A model generated the notes under the pieces. It had not been told where the DNA came from, made no database searches, and saw only the letters and a list, made by a program, of their open reading frames with translations. A stretch of DNA of 64,000 bases from an uncultured Christensenella sp. (GTDB lineage Bacteria > Bacillota > Clostridia > Christensenellales > UBA3700), in contig CAJTYW010000007.1 of assembly GCA_910583995.1 (NCBI GenBank), positions 1 through 64,000 of the forward strand. Reading direction: 5' to 3'. Made by a program: the position numbers and the translations under genes. Shown piece after piece: positions 52,698 to 61,434 of the stretch (position 1 is the first letter of the stretch; the number at the start of each line of letters is the position of its first letter).

Positions 52698-53705
52698 CTA
52701 CTCCTTCTTTATCTTTTCGATAGCTTTGGTAACACCACCAAGCACTCCTAATACTTTTTGATAATCCATTCTCTCAGGTCCGATAACTACTGCGTGTCCT
52801 ACTTCTTTGCCCGCAATGACACATTTTGCAGTAACTACAGCCATATTATCTTCGGCATTTTCGTCTCTGCCTATTTTTATGCTTATTTCAACATCGTCTT
52901 CATTTATTAAGCTATGCAACTTTTCGCCCGTATTAATTACAGATAAAAAGTTTTTTACATTGCCGACATCTTCAAATTCCTTATACTCAAAGATTTTGTC
53001 TGTGCCTTCCATATACATTCTGCTTTCGCTATTTTGTTTGTAATTGATAAGCATATTTAGCACTTCGTCAAACAATGCACGATATTCACCAATTGTAGCA
53101 TCTACTATAAAATCTTTATTTTCGGTTATCTCTTTTACAGTTTTGCCCGCAAACATATCAACTAACATATCATTTGCTGACATAAAGAATTTGCCTTTCA
53201 TATCTTTAGGGATTTCAATTATTTTATCCTTCAAAAGTCCCCTGTCAGTTATGATAACCAATAACGCACTATCATTTCCTATATCAATAAGCTTAATGTC
53301 CTTTAATGTAATGTTATCTACTCCACCCATTACTACAATTGATGTATAGTTTGTAACATCACTTATGACTTTTGCTGTGCTTTTTATAACCTGTTCAACA
53401 TCGCTAAAATTGCTGTCAAAGTAATCGGAAAAACTTTCAATTCTTCTATCGATGTCGTCCTTATCTAGCAAATTATCAACATAATACCTATAAGCTTTAG
53501 TAGAAGGTACTCTGCCTGCAGATTTATGTGGTTGTACTAAATACCCCATTTCTTCTAAAGCAACCATTTCACTACGGATAGTTGCGGAACTTACTTCCGG
53601 CAAACAACTCTCTTTAATTTGACTGCTACTAATAGGCTCTGGGGAAACAATGTACGTATCAATTAGTGATTTTAATATTTTTTGTTTTCTTTCACTTATT
53701 TTCAT
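52698..53705 (-). CDS. hrcA: Heat-inducible transcription repressor HrcA
   Basis: 335-residue repressor that binds CIRCE. The N-terminal winged helix contains RKQKILKSLIDTYIVSPEPI and SSATIRSEMVALEEMGYLVQPHKSAGRVPS. The rest is a GAF-like domain and a dimerisation helix; IVMGGVDN and VVIGPERMDYQKVLGVLGG are typical. The ATG at 53705 is chosen for the AGGGGGG just upstream; a seven-residue longer frame lacks a ribosome binding site. It heads the operon and represses itself through the element at 53743. Confidence 0.96.
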   Translation of the reverse strand: MKISERKQKILKSLIDTYIVSPEPISSSQIKESCLPEVSSATIRSEMVALEEMGYLVQPHKSAGRVPSTKAYRYYVDNLLDKDDIDRRIESFSDYFDSNFSDVEQVIKSTAKVISDVTNYTSIVVMGGVDNITLKDIKLIDIGNDSALLVIITDRGLLKDKIIEIPKDMKGKFFMSANDMLVDMFAGKTVKEITENKDFIVDATIGEYRALFDEVLNMLINYKQNSESRMYMEGTDKIFEYKEFEDVGNVKNFLSVINTGEKLHSLINEDDVEISIKIGRDENAEDNMAVVTAKCVIAGKEVGHAVVIGPERMDYQKVLGVLGGVTKAIEKIKKE

Positions 53706-53742
53706 ATACCCCCCTTTTGTTTTCAAGCTTATTATTTGATTG

Positions 53743-53769
53743 CTAGCACTCTCGTACCTTGATTGCTAA
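53743..53769 (-). promoter_or_regulatory. CIRCE operator of the hrcA operon
   Basis: CTAGCACTC-N9-GATTGCTAA, one mismatch in each half from the consensus TTAGCACTC-N9-GAGTGCTAA. It lies between the promoter and hrcA, the standard position for HrcA repression. Confidence 0.9.
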
Positions 53770-53774
53770 TTCTT

Positions 53775-53802
53775 ATTATACTCTATTATATCAAATTGTC
53801 AA
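53775..53802 (-). promoter_or_regulatory. Promoter of the hrcA operon
   Basis: On the minus strand TTGACA is followed by TATAAT with a 16-base spacer, just upstream of the CIRCE element. A second TATAAT lies between them but too close to the -35 box. Confidence 0.7.
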
Positions 53803-53874
53803 TAGTTTATGCTGATTTTTTTAAAAATTTGTTAAAATTTTACATTTGGACGGCTATTTTTGATTGGATTAAAA

Positions 53875-53905
53875 AGAAAAAAGGCGAATAAAAATTCGCT
53901 TTTTC
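53875..53905 (-). terminator. Terminator after the small lipoprotein gene
   Basis: The stem AAAAAGCGAAT/ATTCGCCTTTTTT (minus strand) has a four-base loop and ends in a T-run, about 80 bases past the stop. Confidence 0.7.
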
Positions 53906-53986
53906 TAAAATTATTTATCTTTAATTATACAATATTTATTATATTAAATTAATAATTCAGTTAATTATATTTAAGCAAATAAAATA

Positions 53987-54577
53987 TTACTTGCTTGTAG
54001 CATCTTTTTTTGCTTGTTTAGCTTCTTTTGGCAAAGTAATTTTATATCCAATTGTATAAGTTGCGGTTGTATCATACTTTTCGTAAATCATACTGCTACC
54101 TTTTATTTGCAGGCTAGCAGGCATAGTATTTCTTTCATACCATCTGCCGTCTCTTCTTTCATATTTAGATTCAAAATCTTTTTGAATATATTTTAAATCT
54201 GGTGCATTAGGGTTTATAACCAAAGTTGACGCATCTCCATCTAATATACTTTTTCTTAAAGTTGCAACCTGAGATTCATCTACAATACACTCATAAGTCC
54301 AAGTCTCGTCTTGAAATCTGTACATTTCCACAAAAGTTTTACCTACCACATAAAATGTTTGGTTATCTTTTGCTTTATCCATTCTCATATTACCGTTTAT
54401 TGCATTTATACTTGTTATATTTCCTTCGCAATCTTTAAAAGTTACTGCCCATTTTTCAGCTGCCAACAATTTTGTAACAAATCTATCTGGACGAGATGGC
54501 ACGCAACCTACTAAAGTTACTGCAACGGCTACACACACTATTAATATTGTAATTATTATCAAAGCTTTTTTCTTCAT
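53987..54577 (-). CDS. Small lipoprotein of unknown function
   Basis: 196 residues with a lipoprotein signal peptide and lipobox LVGC (Cys25). The mature part is beta-rich with a lysine-rich tail (LPKEAKQAKKDATSK). No known domain was recognised. Its signal peptide is nearly the same as that of the lipoprotein at 32438-34036, which may reflect a shared family of exported proteins. A GGAG-like site precedes the ATG. It is transcribed alone, between the hrcA and hemW genes. Confidence 0.75.
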   Translation of the reverse strand: MKKKALIIITILIVCVAVAVTLVGCVPSRPDRFVTKLLAAEKWAVTFKDCEGNITSINAINGNMRMDKAKDNQTFYVVGKTFVEMYRFQDETWTYECIVDESQVATLRKSILDGDASTLVINPNAPDLKYIQKDFESKYERRDGRWYERNTMPASLQIKGSSMIYEKYDTTATYTIGYKITLPKEAKQAKKDATSK

Positions 54578-54682
54578 AATTTCTCCACAAGATATTAAAT
54601 TAAAATATCTTTACCTTATAATTGTATTACAAATTTAATAATTAATCAATATGATTGCAAAAAATTTTAATACATTTTACTT

Positions 54683-55777
54683 TTATATCAAATTTGCAAT
54701 CAAGCTGTTAGACATATAAATATACTCAGGTTTGATTGCTATATTGTTTTTTGTAATATTATAATATATATTATCCTTATCAATATCTTCAAGCAATTTG
54801 TTATATGCTGAGCTACCAAACTTATTAATAAAATCGCCTATTAATATTCCGTCTTCCATCCTTAAGGCTAACATAACATATTCCTTTTGCAAATCGCTTT
54901 CTGACAAAACTTCTTCAACTTCTCTATAGTCAATACCAGACATATATTTTTCAAAGTTTTCTGTATTATAATATCTAATATTATTAATCAAACTATGGCT
55001 TGCTATTCCAAATCCTGCGTATTCTTTTAATCTCCAATAACCAATATTATGGTAGCAAGGCTTGCCAAAATTAGATATCTCATAGCGTCTTAGTCCCGAT
55101 TTTTGCAGTATTTTTACCGCTATATCGTACATATCTACCATTATGTCATCGTCAGGTAATTTGATTTCTCCTGTTTGCACTTTATTAAATAATGGAGTAT
55201 TTTCTTCCAATATCAAGGAATAACAGGAAACAGAAGTTACCCCAAACTCAACAATTTTTTGTATATCGCTTTTTACAATATCCAAAGTTTGATAAGGCAG
55301 TCCAACCATAAAATCGCAATTTATATCAAGTCCACTTTTGCAAAGCATTTGCAAACAATCTTCCGCCTGTTTCGCTGTATGAATTCTACCTATACCTTTT
55401 AAAACTTTGTCGTTTAAACTTTGCACACCAACACTTAACCTTGTAACGCCTTGACTTTTATAAAAATCAACTTTCTCTTGTGTATAGCTGTTGGGGTTAC
55501 CTTCCACAGTAAATTCCTTTAAATCAATTTTAAACTTAGCTTTTATACAATCCACAATGCTTTTAAATTGCTTTGGCTCAAGCAAAGTAGGAGTACCACC
55601 ACCGATAAATATACTATCCACAATATAACCACTTGCATCAAACTCATTTATTTCTGTGGTAAGTTTAAGCACATATTTATCTATCCAATCTTTTTCACAT
55701 TTTGCGGAAACAAAATCACAATAATCACATTTTTTTTCACAAAACGGAATGTGTATATAAAGAGAAAGTTCTTTCAT
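54683..55777 (-). CDS. hemW: Heme chaperone-like radical SAM protein HemW
   Basis: 364-residue radical SAM protein of the HemN-like group. YIHIPFCEKKCDYCDFVS gives the CX3CX2C cluster without the fourth cysteine of true HemN; IGGGTPTLL, RLSVGVQSLND and INCDFMVGLPYQT follow. HemW transfers or handles heme rather than oxidising coproporphyrinogen. It is commonly located next to lepA, as here: its ATG is 81 bases past the lepA stop, so the two may be co-transcribed. The family's final domain is present. Confidence 0.92.
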   Translation of the reverse strand: MKELSLYIHIPFCEKKCDYCDFVSAKCEKDWIDKYVLKLTTEINEFDASGYIVDSIFIGGGTPTLLEPKQFKSIVDCIKAKFKIDLKEFTVEGNPNSYTQEKVDFYKSQGVTRLSVGVQSLNDKVLKGIGRIHTAKQAEDCLQMLCKSGLDINCDFMVGLPYQTLDIVKSDIQKIVEFGVTSVSCYSLILEENTPLFNKVQTGEIKLPDDDIMVDMYDIAVKILQKSGLRRYEISNFGKPCYHNIGYWRLKEYAGFGIASHSLINNIRYYNTENFEKYMSGIDYREVEEVLSESDLQKEYVMLALRMEDGILIGDFINKFGSSAYNKLLEDIDKDNIYYNITKNNIAIKPEYIYMSNSLIANLI

Positions 55778-55858
55778 AATTTACTCATATTTACTTTATT
55801 TTGCACTAAAAATATATTTTTAATGCCGATTTTCGAAAGTGTATTTAATTAAACAAGC

Positions 55859-57661
55859 TTATTTATCAAATTTTAAAATTGTCATAAAGGCTTCCGAAGG
55901 CACTTGAACAGTACCTACCTGACGCATACGCTTTTTACCTTCTTTTTGCTTTTCAAGAAGTTTCTTCTTTCTGGTAATATCACCGCCATAGCATTTTGCA
56001 AGTACGTCTTTTCTCATTGCCTTTACTGTTTCTCTTGCAATAACCTTTGAGCCAACACTTGCCTGAATAGGTATTTCAAACATTTGTCTTGGTATTACTT
56101 CTTTTAATTTTTCTGCAATACTTCTGCCCCTTGCATATGCTTTGTCCTTGTGAACAATAAGGCTAAGTGCATCGCATATTTCGCCATTAAGCATAATATC
56201 CAATTTAACAAGGCTGCTTTGTCTGTAACCTGCAATTTCATAATCAAAGCTTGCATAACCTTTTGTCCTAGATTTTAAAGAGTCAAAAAAGTCATACACT
56301 ATTTCATTAAGCGGAATTTCATATTCTATCCTTACTCTTGTAGTATCAAGATATGTCATATCAATATGGACACCCCTTTTATCCTGACACAATTCCATAA
56401 TAGTACCGACGTATTCAGGCGGTGTATACAAAAAAGCTTTTACAATAGGCTCTTCCATATAATCTATTTCAGATTGTGGTGGCAAATTGGTTGGATTTTC
56501 CACTTCAACCATACTTCCGTCAGTTTTTACCACATGATAAGATACAGAAGGTGCTGTTGTAATAATATCCAAATCAAACTCACGCTCTAGCCTTTCTTGA
56601 ATAATCTCCATATGCAACAAACCTAAAAAGCCGCATCTAAAGCCAAATCCCAAAGCAACTGAAACTTCTGGCTCATACAAAAGTGATGCGTCATTTAGTT
56701 GCAACTTTTCAAGTGCATCCTTTAAGTCACCATATTTTGCTCCGTCCGCAGGATAAATACCGCTGTATACCATTGGCATTACATTTTTATATCCCGGTAA
56801 TGGTTCAGTTATTCCGCCACTTGCTAAAGTTATAGTATCACCTACTTTAGTATCACTTACGTTTTTGATTGATGCACACAAATAGCCAACATCACCGGCC
56901 ATAAGCTCATCAATTTCTATCATTTTAGGATTAAAAATACCTACTTCAGTAACTTCATAAGTTTTACCTGTCGCAAACATTTTTATTTTAGTACCTGCTT
57001 TTACTTTTCCGTCCACAACGCGGATTAGTGAAATAGCACCTTTGTAACTATCGTAAACGCTATCAAAGATAAGTGCTTTTAAAGGTTTATTTTCGTCCCC
57101 TGTAGGGTGTGGTAATTTTTCAATTACCTGCTCAATAACTTGCTCGATATTTATACCTTCCTTTGCACTAACCATAGGTACTTCACTTGCATCAAGTCCG
57201 ATTACATCTTCTATTTCTTGTTTAGCTTCTTCAGGTCTTGCAGAAGGCAAATCTATTTTATTGATAACAGGCAAAATTTCCAAATCATTGTCAAGTGCAA
57301 GATAAACATTTGTAAGGGTTTGAGCTTCAATGCCTTGAGATGCGTCTACTATCAAGATAGCACCTTCGCAGGCAGCAAGAGAGCGTGATACTTCATAAGT
57401 AAAGTCCACGTGTCCCGGAGTATCTATAAGATTAAGATAGTAATCTTCCCCTTTATAATTATATTTCATTTTAACAGGAGTTAATTTTATAGTTATTCCC
57501 CTTTCTCTTTCAATATCCATACTATCAAGTAGCTGCTGTTTTTGGTCACGCTTACTTACAGTTTCTGTCACGTCCATAATACGGTCAGCAAGAGTACTTT
57601 TGCCGTGGTCGATATGAGCAACTATACAAAAATTACGGATATGTTCTTGTCTTGTTGACAT
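55859..57661 (-). CDS. lepA: Elongation factor 4 (LepA)
   Basis: 600-residue translational GTPase that back-translocates or remodels stalled ribosomes. P-loop AHIDHGKST (residues 13-21), G3 DTPGHVDFTYEVSRSL and NKIDLPSA are intact. The LepA-specific C-terminal domain is present (RQSSLVKLDIMLNGE, GSKVIARETVKAMRKDVLAKCYGGD). The ATG at 57661 is chosen because TTTGGAGG lies just upstream; a ten-residue longer frame lacks such a site. It is divergent from the GDPD-like gene. Confidence 0.97.
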   Translation of the reverse strand: MSTRQEHIRNFCIVAHIDHGKSTLADRIMDVTETVSKRDQKQQLLDSMDIERERGITIKLTPVKMKYNYKGEDYYLNLIDTPGHVDFTYEVSRSLAACEGAILIVDASQGIEAQTLTNVYLALDNDLEILPVINKIDLPSARPEEAKQEIEDVIGLDASEVPMVSAKEGINIEQVIEQVIEKLPHPTGDENKPLKALIFDSVYDSYKGAISLIRVVDGKVKAGTKIKMFATGKTYEVTEVGIFNPKMIEIDELMAGDVGYLCASIKNVSDTKVGDTITLASGGITEPLPGYKNVMPMVYSGIYPADGAKYGDLKDALEKLQLNDASLLYEPEVSVALGFGFRCGFLGLLHMEIIQERLEREFDLDIITTAPSVSYHVVKTDGSMVEVENPTNLPPQSEIDYMEEPIVKAFLYTPPEYVGTIMELCQDKRGVHIDMTYLDTTRVRIEYEIPLNEIVYDFFDSLKSRTKGYASFDYEIAGYRQSSLVKLDIMLNGEICDALSLIVHKDKAYARGRSIAEKLKEVIPRQMFEIPIQASVGSKVIARETVKAMRKDVLAKCYGGDITRKKKLLEKQKEGKKRMRQVGTVQVPSEAFMTILKFDK

Positions 57662-57803
57662 TTTTGCCTCCAAACCTAAATTTATATACAAATTAAACTT
57701 TATGCAAAAAATTGCCTTGCAAAATTTTACACTAAATTAATTATATTGTATAATAATTTTTGCAAAATATCAATTAATTTGACACATTTTATGACTAATC
57801 GTA

Positions 57804-57832
57804 TTGACTTTAAGCAAAAATAACATTATACT
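57804..57832 (+). promoter_or_regulatory. Promoter of the GDPD-like gene
   Basis: TTGACT (57804-57809) and TATACT (57827-57832) have a 17-base spacer, about 30 bases before the start codon. Confidence 0.6.
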
Positions 57833-57862
57833 ATAATTAATTAAAAGGATTACAGGTTATTT

Positions 57863-58591
57863 ATGAAATATTCTTGGCTTAAAAATAGTCCTATCTGTTA
57901 TAAAGGATTATTTGATAACAATGAAATAGTCGAAAATTCTATCCCCGCAATTACAAAAGCAGTAGACGGCGGATATAATTTGTTTTTAAATTTAAGTATG
58001 ACAAAAGACCAACAGTTGGTTGTTTGTGAAAGCAAGAAATCTCCTATGATACTAAGCTCTCACAAAAAAATAGAAAATATAAGTTCAGATGACTATGAAA
58101 ACTTAAAACTTCTTACAACTCAAGACAAAGTTCCTTTGCTAAATGATATATTGAAAATTGTAGGCGGCAAAGTCGGAATTATTTTTAGAATACCAACAAA
58201 CAAGCAGTATAAAAAAATCATTACTGAACTATCAAAACAACTTGCCTATTACAAAGGCAAAACTGCTATTGTCGCTGCCAATTATTCTGAATATTTTTAT
58301 GTAAAAAAGACAAAAAGAGATTATCCTTGTGGCGTAATATTAAAAAAAATGTCGTCTAAATTTATTTATAATGTAATACTTTTTTTAAACGCCAATAAAT
58401 TTAAAATCATAAAACCCGACTTTATTATTTGCGATATTTACAACTTACCAAACAAATATATCGATGAGTTTTTGTACAGCAATCCTTATTCATATATTAT
58501 TAGCCGCACAATAATTGACAAGCAAAGTTACAAAGCCGCACTTGACTATTCAGATAACTTTATATTTGAAAATTATATACCTAATAAATGA
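57863..58591 (+). CDS. Degenerate glycerophosphodiester phosphodiesterase-like protein
   Basis: 242-residue cytoplasmic protein with the overall GDPD barrel order: a start region CYKGLFDNNEIVENSIPAI, a middle block with TKDQQLVV, then VPLLNDIL and a conserved-like IIKPDFIICD. The canonical catalytic residues appear lost: the first HRG motif is YKG, the metal-binding ExD motif is LNLS, and the HD of the VVxHD motif is ES. It is therefore probably a pseudoenzyme or a protein with another role, not an active phosphodiesterase. It is transcribed alone, divergent from lepA. A CRAAAATCG-type motif lies just after it at 58600. Confidence 0.7.
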   Translation: MKYSWLKNSPICYKGLFDNNEIVENSIPAITKAVDGGYNLFLNLSMTKDQQLVVCESKKSPMILSSHKKIENISSDDYENLKLLTTQDKVPLLNDILKIVGGKVGIIFRIPTNKQYKKIITELSKQLAYYKGKTAIVAANYSEYFYVKKTKRDYPCGVILKKMSSKFIYNVILFLNANKFKIIKPDFIICDIYNLPNKYIDEFLYSNPYSYIISRTIIDKQSYKAALDYSDNFIFENYIPNK

Positions 58592-58630
58592 AAATATTAA
58601 AATAATATCGATTTTCAAAGCATAAATAAA

Positions 58631-58666
58631 AAAACAGGAAGTAAAATTATTACACTTCCTGTTTTT
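58631..58666 (+). terminator. Bidirectional terminator between the GDPD-like gene and the oxidoreductase operon
   Basis: A 12-bp perfect stem (AAAACAGGAAGT/ACTTCCTGTTTT) with T-runs on both strands. Confidence 0.8.
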
Positions 58667-58752
58667 ATTTTATTTAATTTTTAATTGTAAATCTTATTAA
58701 ATATAATTTTATTGTTTATATAAATAATTTAATTTTACCATAACTATTAATA

Positions 58753-59280
58753 TCAATCCAAAGCAAAGCCTAATTCAAATGCTTTAATGTTTGAAGGAAT
58801 AAACTTTGGTTTTTTAGCAAAAATTTTGCTTATAGTATTGATAGCATTTTCCTTATCTAAAGAACCGCTATGCTTAACATACGAACCAAAAATAACCAAG
58901 TTAGCAGCTTTTGGATTTTGTGCTTCCAATGCTATTTTATTTGCATCGACATAAATAACTTTAACATCGTCTCTTGCAACTTTATCAGCAATTAAGGAAC
59001 TATTTACAATAATTGTTCCACCTGCTCTAACGCTATTTACAAATTTATCAAGACTAGGTTTGTTCATAGCAATCAAAGTATCAGGAACTGCAATAATAGG
59101 AGATGCAATCGGGCTACTATCCACACAAACACTGCAGTTTGCAGTACCACCACGCATTTCAGGACCATAAGATGGCAACCAAGAAACTTCCTTACCTTCA
59201 TACATAGCTGAGTATGCGATAAATTGACCTAATGACAAAACACCTTGTCCGCCAAATCCAGCAATTATAATCTTATCCAT
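58753..59280 (-). CDS. 2-oxoacid:ferredoxin oxidoreductase, gamma subunit
   Basis: 175-residue subunit with the N-terminal IIAGFGGQGVLSLGQF nucleotide-loop-like motif and the VSWLPSYGPEMRGGTANC block that are hallmarks of the gamma chain. In the complex it helps bind coenzyme A and holds the dimer together. The start overlaps the preceding beta-subunit stop by one base. It is the last gene of the four-subunit operon and is closed by the terminator at 58631. Confidence 0.93.
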   Translation of the reverse strand: MDKIIIAGFGGQGVLSLGQFIAYSAMYEGKEVSWLPSYGPEMRGGTANCSVCVDSSPIASPIIAVPDTLIAMNKPSLDKFVNSVRAGGTIIVNSSLIADKVARDDVKVIYVDANKIALEAQNPKAANLVIFGSYVKHSGSLDKENAINTISKIFAKKPKFIPSNIKAFELGFALD

Positions 59281-60026
59281 TATTTTTCCTCCTTTGTAGT
59301 GTCTTTAAAAACTCCAAGAGGATATATTTTGCACATTTCTTCTTCCACCCATTTCATTGCGTCAAGTGGAGATTTACCCCAGTTTGTAGGGCAAGAAGAT
59401 AAAACTTCAACCAAACTAAAGCCTTTGCCTTCTGCTTGATTACGAAAAGCTTTGTCAATAGCTTTTTCTGCTTGTTTAACGTGTTTTACATCGTGAGTTG
59501 ATACTCTTTCAATATAGCAAGGGCCTTGCAATTGAGCTAGCATTTCAGATACGTGAATTGGATAACCATTAAGCTCTACACTTCTACCTTGTTGACAAGT
59601 AGTTGCCTTTTGACCAAGCATAGTTGTAGGTGCCATTTGACCACCTGTCATACCATAAATAGCGTTATTTATAAATATAACAGTCATATTTTCACTTCTT
59701 GCAGCAGCGTGTACGATTTCAGCCATACCGATACTTGCTAAGTCACCATCACCTTGATAAGCAAATACTATTGCATCTGGATTAGTGCGTTTAATACCTG
59801 TTGCTACTGCAGGTGCTCTGCCGTGTGCTGCCTCTTGCATATCGCAATTAAAATAATCATAAGCAAAAACCGCACAACCAACTGGTGCAACACCGATAAC
59901 TTTTTCTGCATTTAATTTATCAATTGCACTTGCAACCATTCTATGTACAATACCGTGTGAACAGCCTGGGCAGTAATGGAAAGGAACATCAGTTAACATT
60001 TTAGGTTTTTCAAAAACTTTTTTCAT
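59280..60026 (-). CDS. 2-oxoacid:ferredoxin oxidoreductase, beta (thiamine pyrophosphate) subunit
   Basis: 248-residue subunit that binds thiamine pyrophosphate. FHYCPGCSHGIVHR at the start and the TPP motif GDGDLASIG...NNAIYGMTGGQ are intact; the first cysteines may join a cluster or the active site. It catalyses oxidative decarboxylation of a 2-oxoacid to acyl-CoA with reduction of ferredoxin. A one-base gap separates it from the alpha subunit and its stop overlaps the gamma start. Confidence 0.94.
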   Translation of the reverse strand: MKKVFEKPKMLTDVPFHYCPGCSHGIVHRMVASAIDKLNAEKVIGVAPVGCAVFAYDYFNCDMQEAAHGRAPAVATGIKRTNPDAIVFAYQGDGDLASIGMAEIVHAAARSENMTVIFINNAIYGMTGGQMAPTTMLGQKATTCQQGRSVELNGYPIHVSEMLAQLQGPCYIERVSTHDVKHVKQAEKAIDKAFRNQAEGKGFSLVEVLSSCPTNWGKSPLDAMKWVEEEMCKIYPLGVFKDTTKEEK

Positions 60027-60027
60027 A

Positions 60028-61092
60028 TTACTTTTCCTCCTTCAATACTCTTTCTACTATATCTTCTGCAGTCATAACATTACCACCGCATCTGCCGTAA
60101 AAGTAAACAGGCTTTTTACCATTAACACTCAATTTAACATCTTCAATCATTTGTCCCATAGAAAGCTCAATTGACATAAATTCTTTAACTTGTGGCATTT
60201 CAGCAAGTCTCGCATAATTTTCCGTTGGGAATGGGAACAATGTAATAGGTCTAATCAAACCAACTTTGTGACCTTGGCTACGCAACATATCAACAGCACT
60301 TTTTACAATACGAGCTACAGTACCATAAGCTGTCAAAATGATTTCCGCATCTTCGCACAAATACTCTTCACACATAGTTTCTTTTTCTGCCATTAAAGCA
60401 TATTTTGCAAACAATTTGTGATTAACAGCTTCAAGTTCGTCAGGTTGAATATAAAGTGAATTTATTACTCTATGCTCTTTGCCGTATCTTGTGCCGTCAG
60501 TTGCCCAATCAGGACGGATATCTTTTGACATATCTTTCATTGGTGGCAAAACTACAGGTTCCATAATTTGTCCCAACATACCATCGCCTAAAATCATAAC
60601 AGGAATACGATATTCAAAAGCTTTATCAAAAGCGTTGTACATTAAATCCATACATTCCTGAACGCTGTTTGGTCCGTACACTAACATTTTATAATCGCCG
60701 TGTCCACCACCTTTTACAGCTTGGAAATAGTCACATTGAGCTGGTTGAATACCACCAAGACCTGGACCACTTCTTACCATATTTACGATAACACAAGGAA
60801 TTTCCGCACCGCAAATATAACTTATACCTTCTTGTTTTAGTGAAATACCAGGAGATGAACTACTTGTCATAGCTCTTACGCCTGTGCCACCTGCACCATA
60901 TACCATATTGATAGCAGCAACTTCACTCTCTGACTGAATAAACACTCCGCCTACTTCTGGCATACGAACTGACATATACTCAGGAATTTCGTTTTGTGGA
61001 GTAATAGGATAACCAAAAAATGCTCTGCAACCACCACGAATAGCTGCTTCGGCAATTGCTTCATTACCTTTCATTAAAACTTTCTCTTCCAT
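60028..61092 (-). CDS. vorB: 2-oxoacid:ferredoxin oxidoreductase, alpha subunit (VorB-like)
   Basis: 354-residue subunit. GCRAFFGYPITPQNEIPEY, MTSSSSPGISLKQEG and VRSGPGLGGIQPAQ are typical of the VorB/KorA type; the substrate may be 3-methyl-2-oxobutanoate or 2-oxoglutarate, which cannot be decided by eye. The ATG at 61092 overlaps the stop of the ferredoxin subunit (TAATG). The longer frame would start inside that subunit. GAGGTGG lies upstream. Confidence 0.93.
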   Translation of the reverse strand: MEEKVLMKGNEAIAEAAIRGGCRAFFGYPITPQNEIPEYMSVRMPEVGGVFIQSESEVAAINMVYGAGGTGVRAMTSSSSPGISLKQEGISYICGAEIPCVIVNMVRSGPGLGGIQPAQCDYFQAVKGGGHGDYKMLVYGPNSVQECMDLMYNAFDKAFEYRIPVMILGDGMLGQIMEPVVLPPMKDMSKDIRPDWATDGTRYGKEHRVINSLYIQPDELEAVNHKLFAKYALMAEKETMCEEYLCEDAEIILTAYGTVARIVKSAVDMLRSQGHKVGLIRPITLFPFPTENYARLAEMPQVKEFMSIELSMGQMIEDVKLSVNGKKPVYFYGRCGGNVMTAEDIVERVLKEEK

Positions 61093-61298
61093 TATTTTTC
61101 CACCTCTATAACGCAATCAGGACACATAGTTGCACAAAACGCACAACCAATGCACTTTTCCATATCAACAACTTCGGCAACAAAATAACCTTTGTTGTTC
61201 ATATCTGTAGTGCTAATTCTAATAATTTGTTTAGGACACGCAGTAACGCAAAGTCCACAACTTTTGCACAAGGCTTTATTCATTGTAACTTTAGCCAA
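61092..61298 (-). CDS. 2-oxoacid:ferredoxin oxidoreductase, delta (2[4Fe-4S]) subunit
   Basis: 68-residue ferredoxin-like subunit with two cluster motifs, CKSCGLCVTACP and CIGCAFCATMCP, giving the eight cysteines. It passes electrons from the TPP centre to free ferredoxin. It is the first gene of the operon, with its stop overlapping the alpha-subunit start as TAATG. A leader of about 80 bases contains a palindrome at 61340-61354. Confidence 0.94.
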   Translation of the reverse strand: MAKVTMNKALCKSCGLCVTACPKQIIRISTTDMNNKGYFVAEVVDMEKCIGCAFCATMCPDCVIEVEK

Positions 61299-61339
61299 AA
61301 CACTTTTCTCCTTATATCGTAAAATTTATCTCTAATTAA

Positions 61340-61354
61340 TGCAGGATACCTGCA
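61340..61354 (-). promoter_or_regulatory. Palindrome in the oxidoreductase leader
   Basis: TGCAGG-N3-CCTGCA, a perfect six-base dyad between the predicted promoter and the first gene. It could be an operator or a small hairpin. No regulator family can be named. Confidence 0.4.
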
Positions 61355-61387
61355 AAAAAACATTGTTGCATACTTATCCTACAAATG

Positions 61388-61416
61388 ATTATACACTAAT
61401 TTTATTAATTTGTAAA
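61388..61416 (-). promoter_or_regulatory. Promoter of the 2-oxoacid oxidoreductase operon
   Basis: On the minus strand TTTACA (61411-61416) and TATAAT (61388-61393) have a 17-base spacer. Confidence 0.6.
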
Positions 61417-61434
61417 TAATAATAATTACTATTT

